Shown here: positions 8,041 to 15,455 of the stretch, one piece after another
Position numbering within the stretch: the stretch's first letter is position 1
Layout of the letters: every line of letters begins with the position of its first letter
Origin: Polynucleobacter sp. SHI8
Lineage (GTDB): Bacteria > Pseudomonadota > Gammaproteobacteria > Burkholderiales > Burkholderiaceae
Length of the DNA: 64,000 nt
NCBI RefSeq assembly: GCF_027944005.1
Contig: NZ_AP027204.1
Coordinates: 496,001-560,000 of the forward strand
Direction of reading: 5' to 3'
Notes under the pieces: model-generated
The model's input: only the letters and a program-made list of their open reading frames with translations
Databases searched by the model: none
What the model was told of the DNA's origin: nothing
Position numbers and translations under genes: made by a program

Positions 8041-9821
8041 TAGATATTGTGTGGAGTTTTAGCGCTATCTTGCAGAGCACTTAGTTGTAACGGAAGTAAT
8101 TCTTTAGCAGGCATGATTTCTTCGGGTAAGGATAAAAGTCGATGACGTATCATAAAGCGCCCAAGCCAAGGCTGTGATGTGATGACAACGAGTGGAATTG
8201 AAAACAGGAGTCCACCAAAAAAAAGCATTGCATAAGGAAGAGCCTCAGGGTGTGTGTAATACAGCATACTCGTTAGCGCTAGGCCAAGGATGGTATGCGG
8301 CCAAAATTGCAACAAAGCATGTGTTATAGAAATACTATGGTCATCGCGCGTTTGCGCAGACCACCCACCTTTTTTTCCAAATGCGAGACTAAATATAAAG
8401 ATGGTGTGATTCAACCAAGTAATCGGCGTCATTAATAAAGAAAATATCATCTCCAAAACCAAATTGATTAAGAAGCGCCAGCGACCACCAAAGAGTTTAC
8501 TTTTTGAAGTTCGTAATAGAACATCGATTGCGCCAGTGATTTTTGGCAAATACCACATAACTAAAGTAACGAGTAGCAGAGTTGAGAAGTAATCTATATT
8601 CACTAAAGTCGCTGGATTCATACTTAGTCCGATAGCAATCGTACAAAATATAATCAAGAAAATCCATGCTGGAGATCCTAAAAACATCGCGATTGCTAGC
8701 AACAGCTGATAACGACTCACTGGCCGAAGATTAGGAAGTGTCAGTAAATTTCTATACTGTAAATTTCCCTCACACCAACGTAAGTCCCGACGAATATATT
8801 CAGTTAACGTAGGGGGATTTTCTTCCCAGCTGAGATCTTCCTGAGGATAAATTCGGACTTCATAGCCAGCACGCCGCATGAGGATTGCTTCAATCAAGTC
8901 ATGACTCAAAATCGAATATGGTACACCAGAGCGATTTTTTAAAACTGGTAAATCACAAAACTCCATGAATGGACTTAGCCGAATCAATGCATTATGCCCC
9001 CAGTAGGGCCCACAATCCGCCTGCCACCATGCAGAGCCCATGGTGTAAGAGCGCATACCAAGACGCATACCGTACTGAAACAAACGGGTAAATGCACTCG
9101 TGGATGGAAGACCAATCACTAAGCCCTGCAGAATCCCCAGACGAGGATTGGCTTGCATCATTAGTACGAGCCTCGTGATGGCGCTACTTGCCATAAAACT
9201 ATCGGCATCAAGTACGAGTGCAAAATCGTGATCTTTACCCCAGCGCTCGCAAAAATCAGCAATGTTACCTGCTTTAAAACCAGTATTATCTTCACGGCGA
9301 CGGTACGTAATTTGAATTTGCTCACTCCACTGCGCACGCATTTCTTCAAAGGAAACCCTTTCCTCTTCAGCAATAATGGCTTCATTGGTGTCGCTCAATA
9401 TATACACATGAAAAAATGAACCAAGTTGATCCTGCACTATACCCTCCAGCATCACTTGAAGATTGCGAATCAATCGCGCTGGAGATTCATTTCGGATGCA
9501 CAGCAAGATAGCTGTGGAGTGGGTTATCGGTGAAGTGTCGCTCACTTGCATGTTTTTTGGAAGAATAATAGCAATAGGATCTTTGACACATTGGCAAATT
9601 AGAAGACCAATAATGGCATTCCAAAATCCAACCACCATCCATGGTAAGGTCAATGCAAATAGTCCTAGAATTGTGATTCGAATTACCAGTGGAATCGTGG
9701 CTGCTAGAGTTTGATGCACGAGGAACAACATCAATAGCGCAGTACTAAGGGTCAGTACAAAAAAAATCACTCGCCTAACAGTGATGGTCAAATCAGGGGC
9801 AATATTTACATGGGGATTCAA
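8040..9821 (-). CDS. OpgH/MdoH-like membrane glucosyltransferase (GT2), short form
   Basis: The 593-residue protein is a family 2 processive-type glycosyltransferase of the OpgH/MdoH group. Two N-terminal membrane helices (about 15-75) precede the catalytic domain with VLDADSFM (D205, D207), SHDLIEA (D308) and RRDLRWCEGN (344-353). At least four to five membrane helices follow. OpgH makes linear beta-1,2-glucans from UDP-glucose for osmoregulated periplasmic glucans. E. coli OpgH has about 847 residues; this form lacks the long cytoplasmic N-terminal extension. No opgG/opgD partner is present. The ABC transporter gene overlaps its end by one base. It is divergent from the dehydrogenase gene, with 90 bases between. 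Confidence 0.85.
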   Translation of the reverse strand: MNPHVNIAPDLTITVRRVIFFVLTLSTALLMLFLVHQTLAATIPLVIRITILGLFALTLPWMVVGFWNAIIGLLICQCVKDPIAIILPKNMQVSDTSPITHSTAILLCIRNESPARLIRNLQVMLEGIVQDQLGSFFHVYILSDTNEAIIAEEERVSFEEMRAQWSEQIQITYRRREDNTGFKAGNIADFCERWGKDHDFALVLDADSFMASSAITRLVLMMQANPRLGILQGLVIGLPSTSAFTRLFQYGMRLGMRSYTMGSAWWQADCGPYWGHNALIRLSPFMEFCDLPVLKNRSGVPYSILSHDLIEAILMRRAGYEVRIYPQEDLSWEENPPTLTEYIRRDLRWCEGNLQYRNLLTLPNLRPVSRYQLLLAIAMFLGSPAWIFLIIFCTIAIGLSMNPATLVNIDYFSTLLLVTLVMWYLPKITGAIDVLLRTSKSKLFGGRWRFLINLVLEMIFSLLMTPITWLNHTIFIFSLAFGKKGGWSAQTRDDHSISITHALLQFWPHTILGLALTSMLYYTHPEALPYAMLFFGGLLFSIPLVVITSQPWLGRFMIRHRLLSLPEEIMPAKELLPLQLSALQDSAKTPHNI

Positions 9822-9841
9822 AGGACTCGCTCTAGCTCATT

Positions 9842-9865
9842 TATACAATGCAAAACGCTTGTATA
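9842..9865. promoter_or_regulatory. Inverted repeat in divergent promoter, possible operator
   Basis: TATACAA at 9842-9848 and TTGTATA at 9859-9865 form a perfect 7-bp inverted repeat with a 10-base spacer. The half-sites are 17 bases apart, about one and a half helix turns. It sits in the 90-base gap between the divergent OpgH-like and dehydrogenase genes. A dimeric regulator binding here could control both arms of the cluster. No regulator gene lies beside it. This is inference from symmetry and position. Confidence 0.45.
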
Positions 9866-9911
9866 GTATAGGTTAACTAACACTTTTTCACTTAACACCT
9901 AGGATTAATTT

Positions 9912-10913
9912 GTGTCACAAAATGCAGTAAATACACCGAATGTAATTTTGAGCCAGTCACTTTGGTATGTTGCACCGGGGCATGCTGAAATACGCTCTGA
10001 GCCTTTGGCACCAATGACAAATGAAAGCGTTCGTGTACGCGCTCTTTTTGGCGCATTAAGCCGCGGTACTGAATCCCTAGTCTATCGTGGACTCGTTCCA
10101 GAGTCAGAGTTCTCGCGCATGGCAGCCCCATGGATGGGAGGAACCTTTCCATTTCCAGTGCAATATGGTTATTCAAACGTTGGAATAGTTGAAGACGGGC
10201 CAGCCGATTGGATTGGAAAGTATGTTTTTGCACTTCAACCTCATAAAACAATCTACCAGACAGTCACTCAAGATGTTGTGCCTTTGCCAGTGGGAGTAAG
10301 TGTCGAACGTGCAGTTCTAGCAGCAAATATGGAAACAGCCTTAAATGCAGTTTGGGATGCCACTCCAGGACCTGGTGATCGTATTACAGTAATTGGAGGC
10401 GGAGTTGTCGGTTGTTTAATAGCCTATTTATGTGGACACTTACCAGGTGCTGAAGTGACTTTGGTCGATATCAATCCAAATCGAGCTGCGATAGCAAAAT
10501 CATTAGGAGTTCATTTTTCTTTGCCAGAGACGGCGCCGTCCGATTGTGATGTCGTATTTCACTGTAGTGCAAGTGTTGCTGGACTAGCTACTGCAATGGA
10601 TGCTGCGGGCAATGAGGCAACCGTTTTGGAGTTGAGTTGGTATGGAGCTAATTTAGTCCAGGCGCCACTTGGAGGAGCATTTCATAGCCGTCAAATTCGC
10701 TTGCAGTCAAGTCAAGTTGGCCATGTATCCTCATCTCATCGCCCACGCTGGACTCATCGTCGAAGATTGCAAGCAGCTCTCAATATGTTGACTGATACAA
10801 GACTAGATGCTTTGCTCGAAACCGCAGTTGATTTTGCTGATTTACCCGATCGATTACCCGATCTTCTTGGAGCGCAAAGTGATGCGTTGTGTTGTTTGAT
10901 TCGATATCCTTAA
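9912..10913 (+). CDS. MDR-superfamily dehydrogenase lacking zinc ligands
   Basis: The 333-residue protein belongs to the medium-chain dehydrogenase/reductase superfamily. The nucleotide-binding motif is VIGGGVVGCLIAYL, followed by an acidic VDIN end. The N-terminal part has ALSRGTES, reminiscent of the BchC/threonine-dehydrogenase-like branch. The Cys of the catalytic zinc site and the four structural-zinc cysteines are absent, so a metal-free reductase is likely. The start is GTG at 9912, with no in-frame ATG nearby. The pterin-synthase-like gene starts 9 bases after its stop, with an AAGGAG ribosome site. The substrate is unknown; the context points to a pteridine- or pyrimidine-derived metabolite. 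Confidence 0.8.
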   Translation: MSQNAVNTPNVILSQSLWYVAPGHAEIRSEPLAPMTNESVRVRALFGALSRGTESLVYRGLVPESEFSRMAAPWMGGTFPFPVQYGYSNVGIVEDGPADWIGKYVFALQPHKTIYQTVTQDVVPLPVGVSVERAVLAANMETALNAVWDATPGPGDRITVIGGGVVGCLIAYLCGHLPGAEVTLVDINPNRAAIAKSLGVHFSLPETAPSDCDVVFHCSASVAGLATAMDAAGNEATVLELSWYGANLVQAPLGGAFHSRQIRLQSSQVGHVSSSHRPRWTHRRRLQAALNMLTDTRLDALLETAVDFADLPDRLPDLLGAQSDALCCLIRYP

Positions 10914-10922
10914 GGAGTTAAG

Positions 10923-11324
10923 ATGTTTACAGTAGAAGTTCGTGACCATATTATGATTGCCCATTCATTTCGTGGGGCAGTCTTTGGGCCAGCACAGGCT
11001 TTGCATGGAGCAACATTTGTAGTTGATGCAGCTTTTATTGCAAAAGAGCTTGATGAAAACGGTATTGTGATTGATATTGGGCTAGCGCTTGATGTTTTGA
11101 AGGCAACCCTCAAGCCAATTAATTATTGCAATTTAGATGATTTACCAGAGTTTAAGGGCGTCAATACCACAACAGAGTTTTTGACGAAGTACATCTTTGA
11201 CAAACTAGCGACAGCAGCTCGCACAGATAGTTTAGGTCGAAAGGGTTCAGAACTGAGTGCTATTCGAGTAACAATTTCAGAATCCCATATTGCCCGCGCA
11301 TGGTATGAGGCTGCAATTCATTGA
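10923..11324 (+). CDS. 6-pyruvoyl-tetrahydropterin synthase/QueD-like protein, catalytic residues altered
   Basis: The 133-residue protein has the PTPS/QueD tunnelling fold, from VEVRDHIMIAHSF to the C-terminal IRVTISESHIARAWYEA. Against QueD, the first zinc His is kept (H14 in HSF) and so is the second (H28 in LHGA). The third, normally LHGH, is Ala. The catalytic Cys position four residues before H28 is Ala, and the usual Asp-His pair in the middle reads Asn-Tyr. The Glu in SES near the end is kept. It therefore probably does not perform the standard reaction and may act on a different pterin or bind one. It is in a tight operon with the dehydrogenase and glycosyltransferase genes. Confidence 0.82.
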   Translation: MFTVEVRDHIMIAHSFRGAVFGPAQALHGATFVVDAAFIAKELDENGIVIDIGLALDVLKATLKPINYCNLDDLPEFKGVNTTTEFLTKYIFDKLATAARTDSLGRKGSELSAIRVTISESHIARAWYEAAIH

Positions 11325-11341
11325 AATCAAGCGGTAGTTCA

Positions 11342-12415
11342 ATGAAGCACTTGATTTTTGTTTATCCAGGTGACCTAACGACCCCTACCGGTGGATATGC
11401 CTATGATCGGCGGATGATTGAGGGACTTGAACGCCTTGGCTGGCAGATTCAGTTAATTAGTCTTGGAGATGGTTATCCTTTTATAGACCAAACTCAAAGG
11501 GACTATGCAAGAAATAAGTTACTGAGCCTAGCTAAAGGTGTGCCCATGGTAATCGATGGTTTAGCCTTAGGAGTACTGCCAGATCTTGCTCCTGAAATTG
11601 CAAGCAGGCATCCCCTGATCGCTTTGATCCACCACCCCCTAGCATTTGAATATGGATTAAAGGATCCTGAAGTAAAACACCTGAAGCAAAGCGAGACCCA
11701 AGCACTAAAAAATGTAGTGGGCGTTATCGCAAACAGTCCAGCGACCGCACGCGATTTACATCAGCACTATGGTATGAACTTAGATAGAGTGCGAGTGGTC
11801 TTACCAGGCACTGATCTAAATCATCGACTTGAACCAAGATCTCAAATGAGTGGAGATGACTGTAGTCCAATCAATTTACTGTCTGTCGGTTCTATTATTC
11901 CTCGTAAAGGGTTTCATGATCTGATCCCTGCGCTCGAGCCCTTAATTGACTTACCTTGGACTCTTTCGATTGCAGGGGATACTTCCCATAACCCAGAAGC
12001 TTATGAGCGCTTGATGATGGATATTAAGTATTTCCATTTAGAGGACCGGGTTACTGTACTTGGCGTAGTAACCAATGAGGACCTAGAAAACCTGTATGCT
12101 AAAGCAGACATATTTGTATTGGCATCACTTTTTGAGGGCTATGGCATGGTGTATGCTGAAGCCATGGCTCATGGTCTACCGATTATTGCGACAACGGGCG
12201 GTGCAATTCCGGATACCGTACCCCAAGAGGCAGGTTTATTAGTTGCGCCAGGAGATATTCCTGCTTTAACTATGGCGTTAAAAACACTGATACTAGATCC
12301 ACTATATCGTGCTCAACTTGCATCCGGAGCACTTCAAGCAGCGCGTCTGCAGCCGACATGGGAAGATGCTATTCAGAATTTTGCGACTGCACTGAATCAT
12401 CTTGTTCCGTCATGA
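11342..12415 (+). CDS. GT4 family glycosyltransferase
   Basis: The protein (357 residues from this ATG) is a GT-B fold glycosyltransferase of family 4. It has an N-terminal MKHLIFVYPGDL strand and glycine-rich loop, SVGSIIPRKGFHDLI, and the E-x7-E nucleotide-sugar motif within LFEGYGMVYAEAMAHGLP. A TTG at 11321 that overlaps the previous stop would add seven residues and has a GAGG site ahead of it; I chose ATG 11342 because the fold starts there. The 3' end overlaps the convergent RibD-type gene by 47 bases. In this setting it may add a sugar to a pterin-like aglycone, as cyanobacterial pterin glucosyltransferases do. That is an inference. Confidence 0.85.
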   Translation: MKHLIFVYPGDLTTPTGGYAYDRRMIEGLERLGWQIQLISLGDGYPFIDQTQRDYARNKLLSLAKGVPMVIDGLALGVLPDLAPEIASRHPLIALIHHPLAFEYGLKDPEVKHLKQSETQALKNVVGVIANSPATARDLHQHYGMNLDRVRVVLPGTDLNHRLEPRSQMSGDDCSPINLLSVGSIIPRKGFHDLIPALEPLIDLPWTLSIAGDTSHNPEAYERLMMDIKYFHLEDRVTVLGVVTNEDLENLYAKADIFVLASLFEGYGMVYAEAMAHGLPIIATTGGAIPDTVPQEAGLLVAPGDIPALTMALKTLILDPLYRAQLASGALQAARLQPTWEDAIQNFATALNHLVPS

Positions 12416-13217
12416 TTAAAACTCTTTGGTTGCGCAAGTCGCAATCAAAAAGAACATCGGTACCTAATAGATGTGTCTTAACTTCAAGGCGTAAAGCTTG
12501 ATCCATGTGCTCAATTTGGGGTAAATTAAAACTCAGTCGTCCTGATCCCATCACAATAGGGGCAACAATCAGATGAAGACGATCAAGACACTTGGCCACG
12601 ATGAAGCGCGAAATAGTTTCTGCACCACCCTCTATTAAAACGCGCTTCAGTCCTCGAGAAAATAAGTTTTTTAATATAAGTGCTGGATCAATAGCACCGT
12701 TTGTTGAGGGTAGTTCAAGCAAACTTACTTGAGGAGGAGGGGTAACAGAGGTTCCTTTTGCCACGATCCATATTTTTTGTACACCATCATCTTGCCAAAT
12801 GAAGTGATGTTGCGTCAGTCGTGCTCTTGGATCAATGACCACCCGAGCAGGACTTTTTCCATTAATCTTTCGAACGGTCAGTTGGGGATTATCTGCAAGA
12901 ACCGTGCCTACTCCAACCACAACGGCATCCACTAGAGCCCTCAATTGATGCAGATGGGTTAATCCCCTAGGCCCATTGACATATTTCGATTGGCCAGAGA
13001 CCGTTGCAATCCTCCCATCCATAGTTTGACCAATTTGACCTACAACGAACATACTATCTACAGTCGGCTGTTGTAATGGTCCAAAAATGGCCTGTAAGGG
13101 TGAAAAAGGAAGCTGTTCTTTACTAAAAAAGTTTTCCAAAAAGTGATCCCACTCAGGATTCGGCTCAGCCGAAATCTTGTTATTGAGTACAGGTGACTGT
13201 AGCTTGGGTGAGGTCAC
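12369..13217 (-). CDS. RibD-type reductase domain protein (no deaminase domain)
   Basis: This 282-residue protein carries the RibD C-terminal/dihydrofolate-reductase-like domain. It has QTMDGRIATVSGQSKYVNGP, then VDAVVVGVGTVLADNPQLTVR, RVVIDPRARL and LIEGGAETISRFI. Bifunctional RibD has an N-terminal zinc deaminase; here the first 55 residues are a short extension without HxE or CxxC, so only the reductase remains. Such enzymes reduce the ribosyl side chain of GTP-cyclohydrolase-II products to ribityl. Start is GTG at 13217. It is divergent from the GTP cyclohydrolase II gene. A role in a specialised pathway, not bulk riboflavin synthesis, is inferred. Confidence 0.85.
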   Translation of the reverse strand: MTSPKLQSPVLNNKISAEPNPEWDHFLENFFSKEQLPFSPLQAIFGPLQQPTVDSMFVVGQIGQTMDGRIATVSGQSKYVNGPRGLTHLHQLRALVDAVVVGVGTVLADNPQLTVRKINGKSPARVVIDPRARLTQHHFIWQDDGVQKIWIVAKGTSVTPPPQVSLLELPSTNGAIDPALILKNLFSRGLKRVLIEGGAETISRFIVAKCLDRLHLIVAPIVMGSGRLSFNLPQIEHMDQALRLEVKTHLLGTDVLFDCDLRNQRVLIMTEQDDSVQSQNSE

Positions 13218-13379
13218 AATCGTAAGGCCTTATTCAATGTTTTTGAAAACGCAGCAGCTCCAAAGCAATTTTTCGTAGAGTGAGATAATAGATAATTAGT
13301 TTACTAGTTAAATAAGCATACATGTAATTTCTGGCTTGTTACTTGGTTTTTGAGCAATATAAATATTAGATTTTAAAAA
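13218..13379. promoter_or_regulatory. Divergent promoter region, RibD-type gene / ribA-like gene
   Basis: The 162-base AT-rich gap lies between the start of the minus-strand reductase gene and the plus-strand cyclohydrolase gene, so it must carry both promoters. A short palindrome TACATGTA lies at 13319-13326. I see no FMN riboswitch features. Confidence 0.4.
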
Positions 13380-14453
13380 ATGACGATACCTGATCCTTTG
13401 ATAGAAGTTGACCGCGCTATTTCGGAATTACGCCGAGGCGCAATGGTGCGCGTTTACGACACCAATATGAGTTTCGTGGCTTTAGCAGTTGATGCTTTAA
13501 CTCCGGATAATCTACATATATTGACCCAGATAGGTACTACTGCGCCTAAATTAGTATTGACCGGCAATCGGTTGAATGTTCTCGGTATTGATAAATCAGA
13601 TCGTCCAGTCAGTATAGTTTCCCATCCTCAGGGCTTATCCCTTGATTTGATTGAATATTTAGCAAATCCTCTAGCGATTTTGAGGGCCCAGCCTGATATG
13701 ACAGATTTGGAAATAAAGGATGCAGACTCATTAGCAAATGCATGTGTTACCTTGTCAAAATTGTCACGCCTTTTGCCTGCCGCACTCATCGTCGAAAGTG
13801 ATGGCAATTCTGATACTTTCTCAGTTCAGGAGAGCTCAATCCAATCTTATATGACCATTGCAGCACAATCTTTGATCAAGGTAAGTGAGGCGCGCGTTCC
13901 CTTAGAGAATGCGGAAAATGTTCGTATAGTAGCCTTTCGCCCACGTGATGGTGGTATCGAGCACTTAGCAATTATTGTCGGCGAGATTAACACCGAAGAA
14001 CCGGTTCTAGTAAGACTTCATTCTGAGTGCTTTACTGGAGATTTAATGGGCTCTTTACGATGTGATTGTGGCAATCAATTACGCGGTGCTATTAATGAAA
14101 TGGCGTTGGCAGGTAGTGGAATTCTTTTATATCTTGCACAAGAAGGACGCGGTATTGGACTCGTTAATAAATTACGCGCATACCAATTGCAAGATGCCGG
14201 CTTTGATACAGTAGATGCTAATTTACAACTTGGTTTTGATGCCGATGAGCGTAATTATTTGCCCGCAGCGCAAATGCTCCGCATGCTTGGTGTTAGTCGA
14301 GTTAAATTGATGACAAATAATCCAGCGAAGATGACCTCTTTAGGTAAGCACAATATTGAAGTGGTGGAGCGTGTGCCACATATTTATCCTTCAAATAGAC
14401 ATAATGAGGCTTATCTCGATGTAAAGGCTAAAAAAAGTGGTCATTTATTTTAG
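13380..14453 (+). CDS. ribA: GTP cyclohydrolase II with degenerate RibB-like N-terminal domain
   Basis: The 357-residue protein has a complete GTP cyclohydrolase II domain from about residue 165. The zinc cysteines C217, C228 and C230 lie in LHSECFTGDLMGSLRCDCG. GRGIGLVNKLRAYQLQD, DANLQLGFDADER and LMTNNPAKM follow. It opens GTP to 2,5-diamino-6-ribosylamino-pyrimidinone 5'-phosphate with loss of formate. Residues 10-160 resemble a 3,4-dihydroxy-2-butanone-4-phosphate synthase domain but lack its acidic DDEDRENE-type loop, so that half is probably inactive. Its neighbours suggest a second, specialised enzyme feeding the local pathway; a housekeeping riboflavin operon would be expected elsewhere. 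Confidence 0.9.
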   Translation: MTIPDPLIEVDRAISELRRGAMVRVYDTNMSFVALAVDALTPDNLHILTQIGTTAPKLVLTGNRLNVLGIDKSDRPVSIVSHPQGLSLDLIEYLANPLAILRAQPDMTDLEIKDADSLANACVTLSKLSRLLPAALIVESDGNSDTFSVQESSIQSYMTIAAQSLIKVSEARVPLENAENVRIVAFRPRDGGIEHLAIIVGEINTEEPVLVRLHSECFTGDLMGSLRCDCGNQLRGAINEMALAGSGILLYLAQEGRGIGLVNKLRAYQLQDAGFDTVDANLQLGFDADERNYLPAAQMLRMLGVSRVKLMTNNPAKMTSLGKHNIEVVERVPHIYPSNRHNEAYLDVKAKKSGHLF

Positions 14454-14514
14454 AAATTGCCGCATTCTAAACCCACATTGCACAGCCCTTATTCTGTAGG
14501 GTTCATTAATAAGT

Positions 14515-15060
14515 TCAGAGCTTAAACCAAATACGCTCAAACACCCCATCTTTTTTAAAAAACAAATGGCTCAGACCTGCAATCACGTGTAATAAAGTAA
14601 TCGAAATGAGCGCGAGTACTATGTAGCCGTGGATCTCAAACAATTGCTTTGCTAAGATCTGATCTTGAGGAATACCTGGCAATCCTGGCAGGTGAAAACC
14701 TCCCACGGTAATAAGCGCTGGATATGCAGTAACACCGGCCCAGCCAAATAAAGGAATTATCACCAATAGTAAGTACATCGCAATTTGTACTGATTTTGCC
14801 ATTTGAATTTGCCAAAGGGCAAGCCCAATAGGGTATGGAGGTCTTTTAGAGTTCAGTTTGATAAGAACCCGCAGTCCAGTAATTAAAAGAACAGAAAAAC
14901 CAATCAACTTGTGCCATGAATACAGAGTATTCGTTAGTTCATCCCATAAGTTAGCAGCTGATCGATTCGTCATCCAGAAGCCTAAAGTCAGGAGAGCGAT
15001 AATCAACAGAGCAGTAAGCCAATGAATAATTCGTATCTTGTAAGAATAGGTCTGGGTCAT
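14515..15060 (-). CDS. Cytochrome b561 family protein
   Basis: The 181-residue inner-membrane protein has four hydrophobic helices and the di-heme b histidines of bacterial cytochrome b561 (YodB/CybB type): H13 in IHW, H50 in WHK, H144 in EIHG and H158 in LLHV. These proteins move electrons between ubiquinol and acceptors, and in E. coli act as superoxide:ubiquinone oxidoreductase. It is a single gene, convergent with ribA. Family is certain; the partner is unknown. Confidence 0.9.
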   Translation of the reverse strand: MTQTYSYKIRIIHWLTALLIIALLTLGFWMTNRSAANLWDELTNTLYSWHKLIGFSVLLITGLRVLIKLNSKRPPYPIGLALWQIQMAKSVQIAMYLLLVIIPLFGWAGVTAYPALITVGGFHLPGLPGIPQDQILAKQLFEIHGYIVLALISITLLHVIAGLSHLFFKKDGVFERIWFKL

Positions 15061-15455
15061 TATTCAATTCGCATATGAAGATTGAGTCTAATCATTAAAA
15101 GATGAAGCAGTCAACCAGCATTTCTTTGGTTATTAGATAAGTTTTAATTTATACTAATTTTAGATTATTACTTTATAAAATTTACTATGCTAAGTAAATA
15201 GAAGAATAGACTCAAGCAAATAAAAATAATTCGGGAGATAAATGACTACTCAAAGAGATTTATTTAATCAGCTAAATTGTGAAAGTTGCTCAAATTAAAC
15301 CTGAATGAAGGCAATCTACTTATGGTTTTAGGGTGTGGCAATGTTAATTTGCAGGTCCCTGCCTCCAGTCCAGGTTGGCGAACCAAAGCCAATTCAAAAA
15401 AGACTTACCTGGTTGTTTTTATTTAAATTACCCAACATAAAATAAAGGATCATAA
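15061..15455. other. 395-base non-coding region with short inverted repeats
   Basis: The left half is very AT-rich and probably holds the promoter of the leftward cytochrome b561 gene. The right half, about 15320-15420, is less AT-rich. It contains GCAGG-TC-CCTGC near 15351-15362, TTGGC..GCCAA near 15374-15391 and CCAGGT..ACCTGG, so it could fold as RNA. Short frames of 18 and 34 codons exist but look unlike known proteins. No gene can be supported. Confidence 0.4.

Noticed and set aside
15241..15297. 18-codon frame MTTQRDLFNQLNCESCSN
   Set aside because: It has a fair ribosome site but is too short and resembles nothing I know; coding cannot be supported.
15341..15445. 34-codon frame upstream of the MBL gene
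   Set aside because: No recognisable domain, no clear ribosome site, and it ends in the leader of the real gene.
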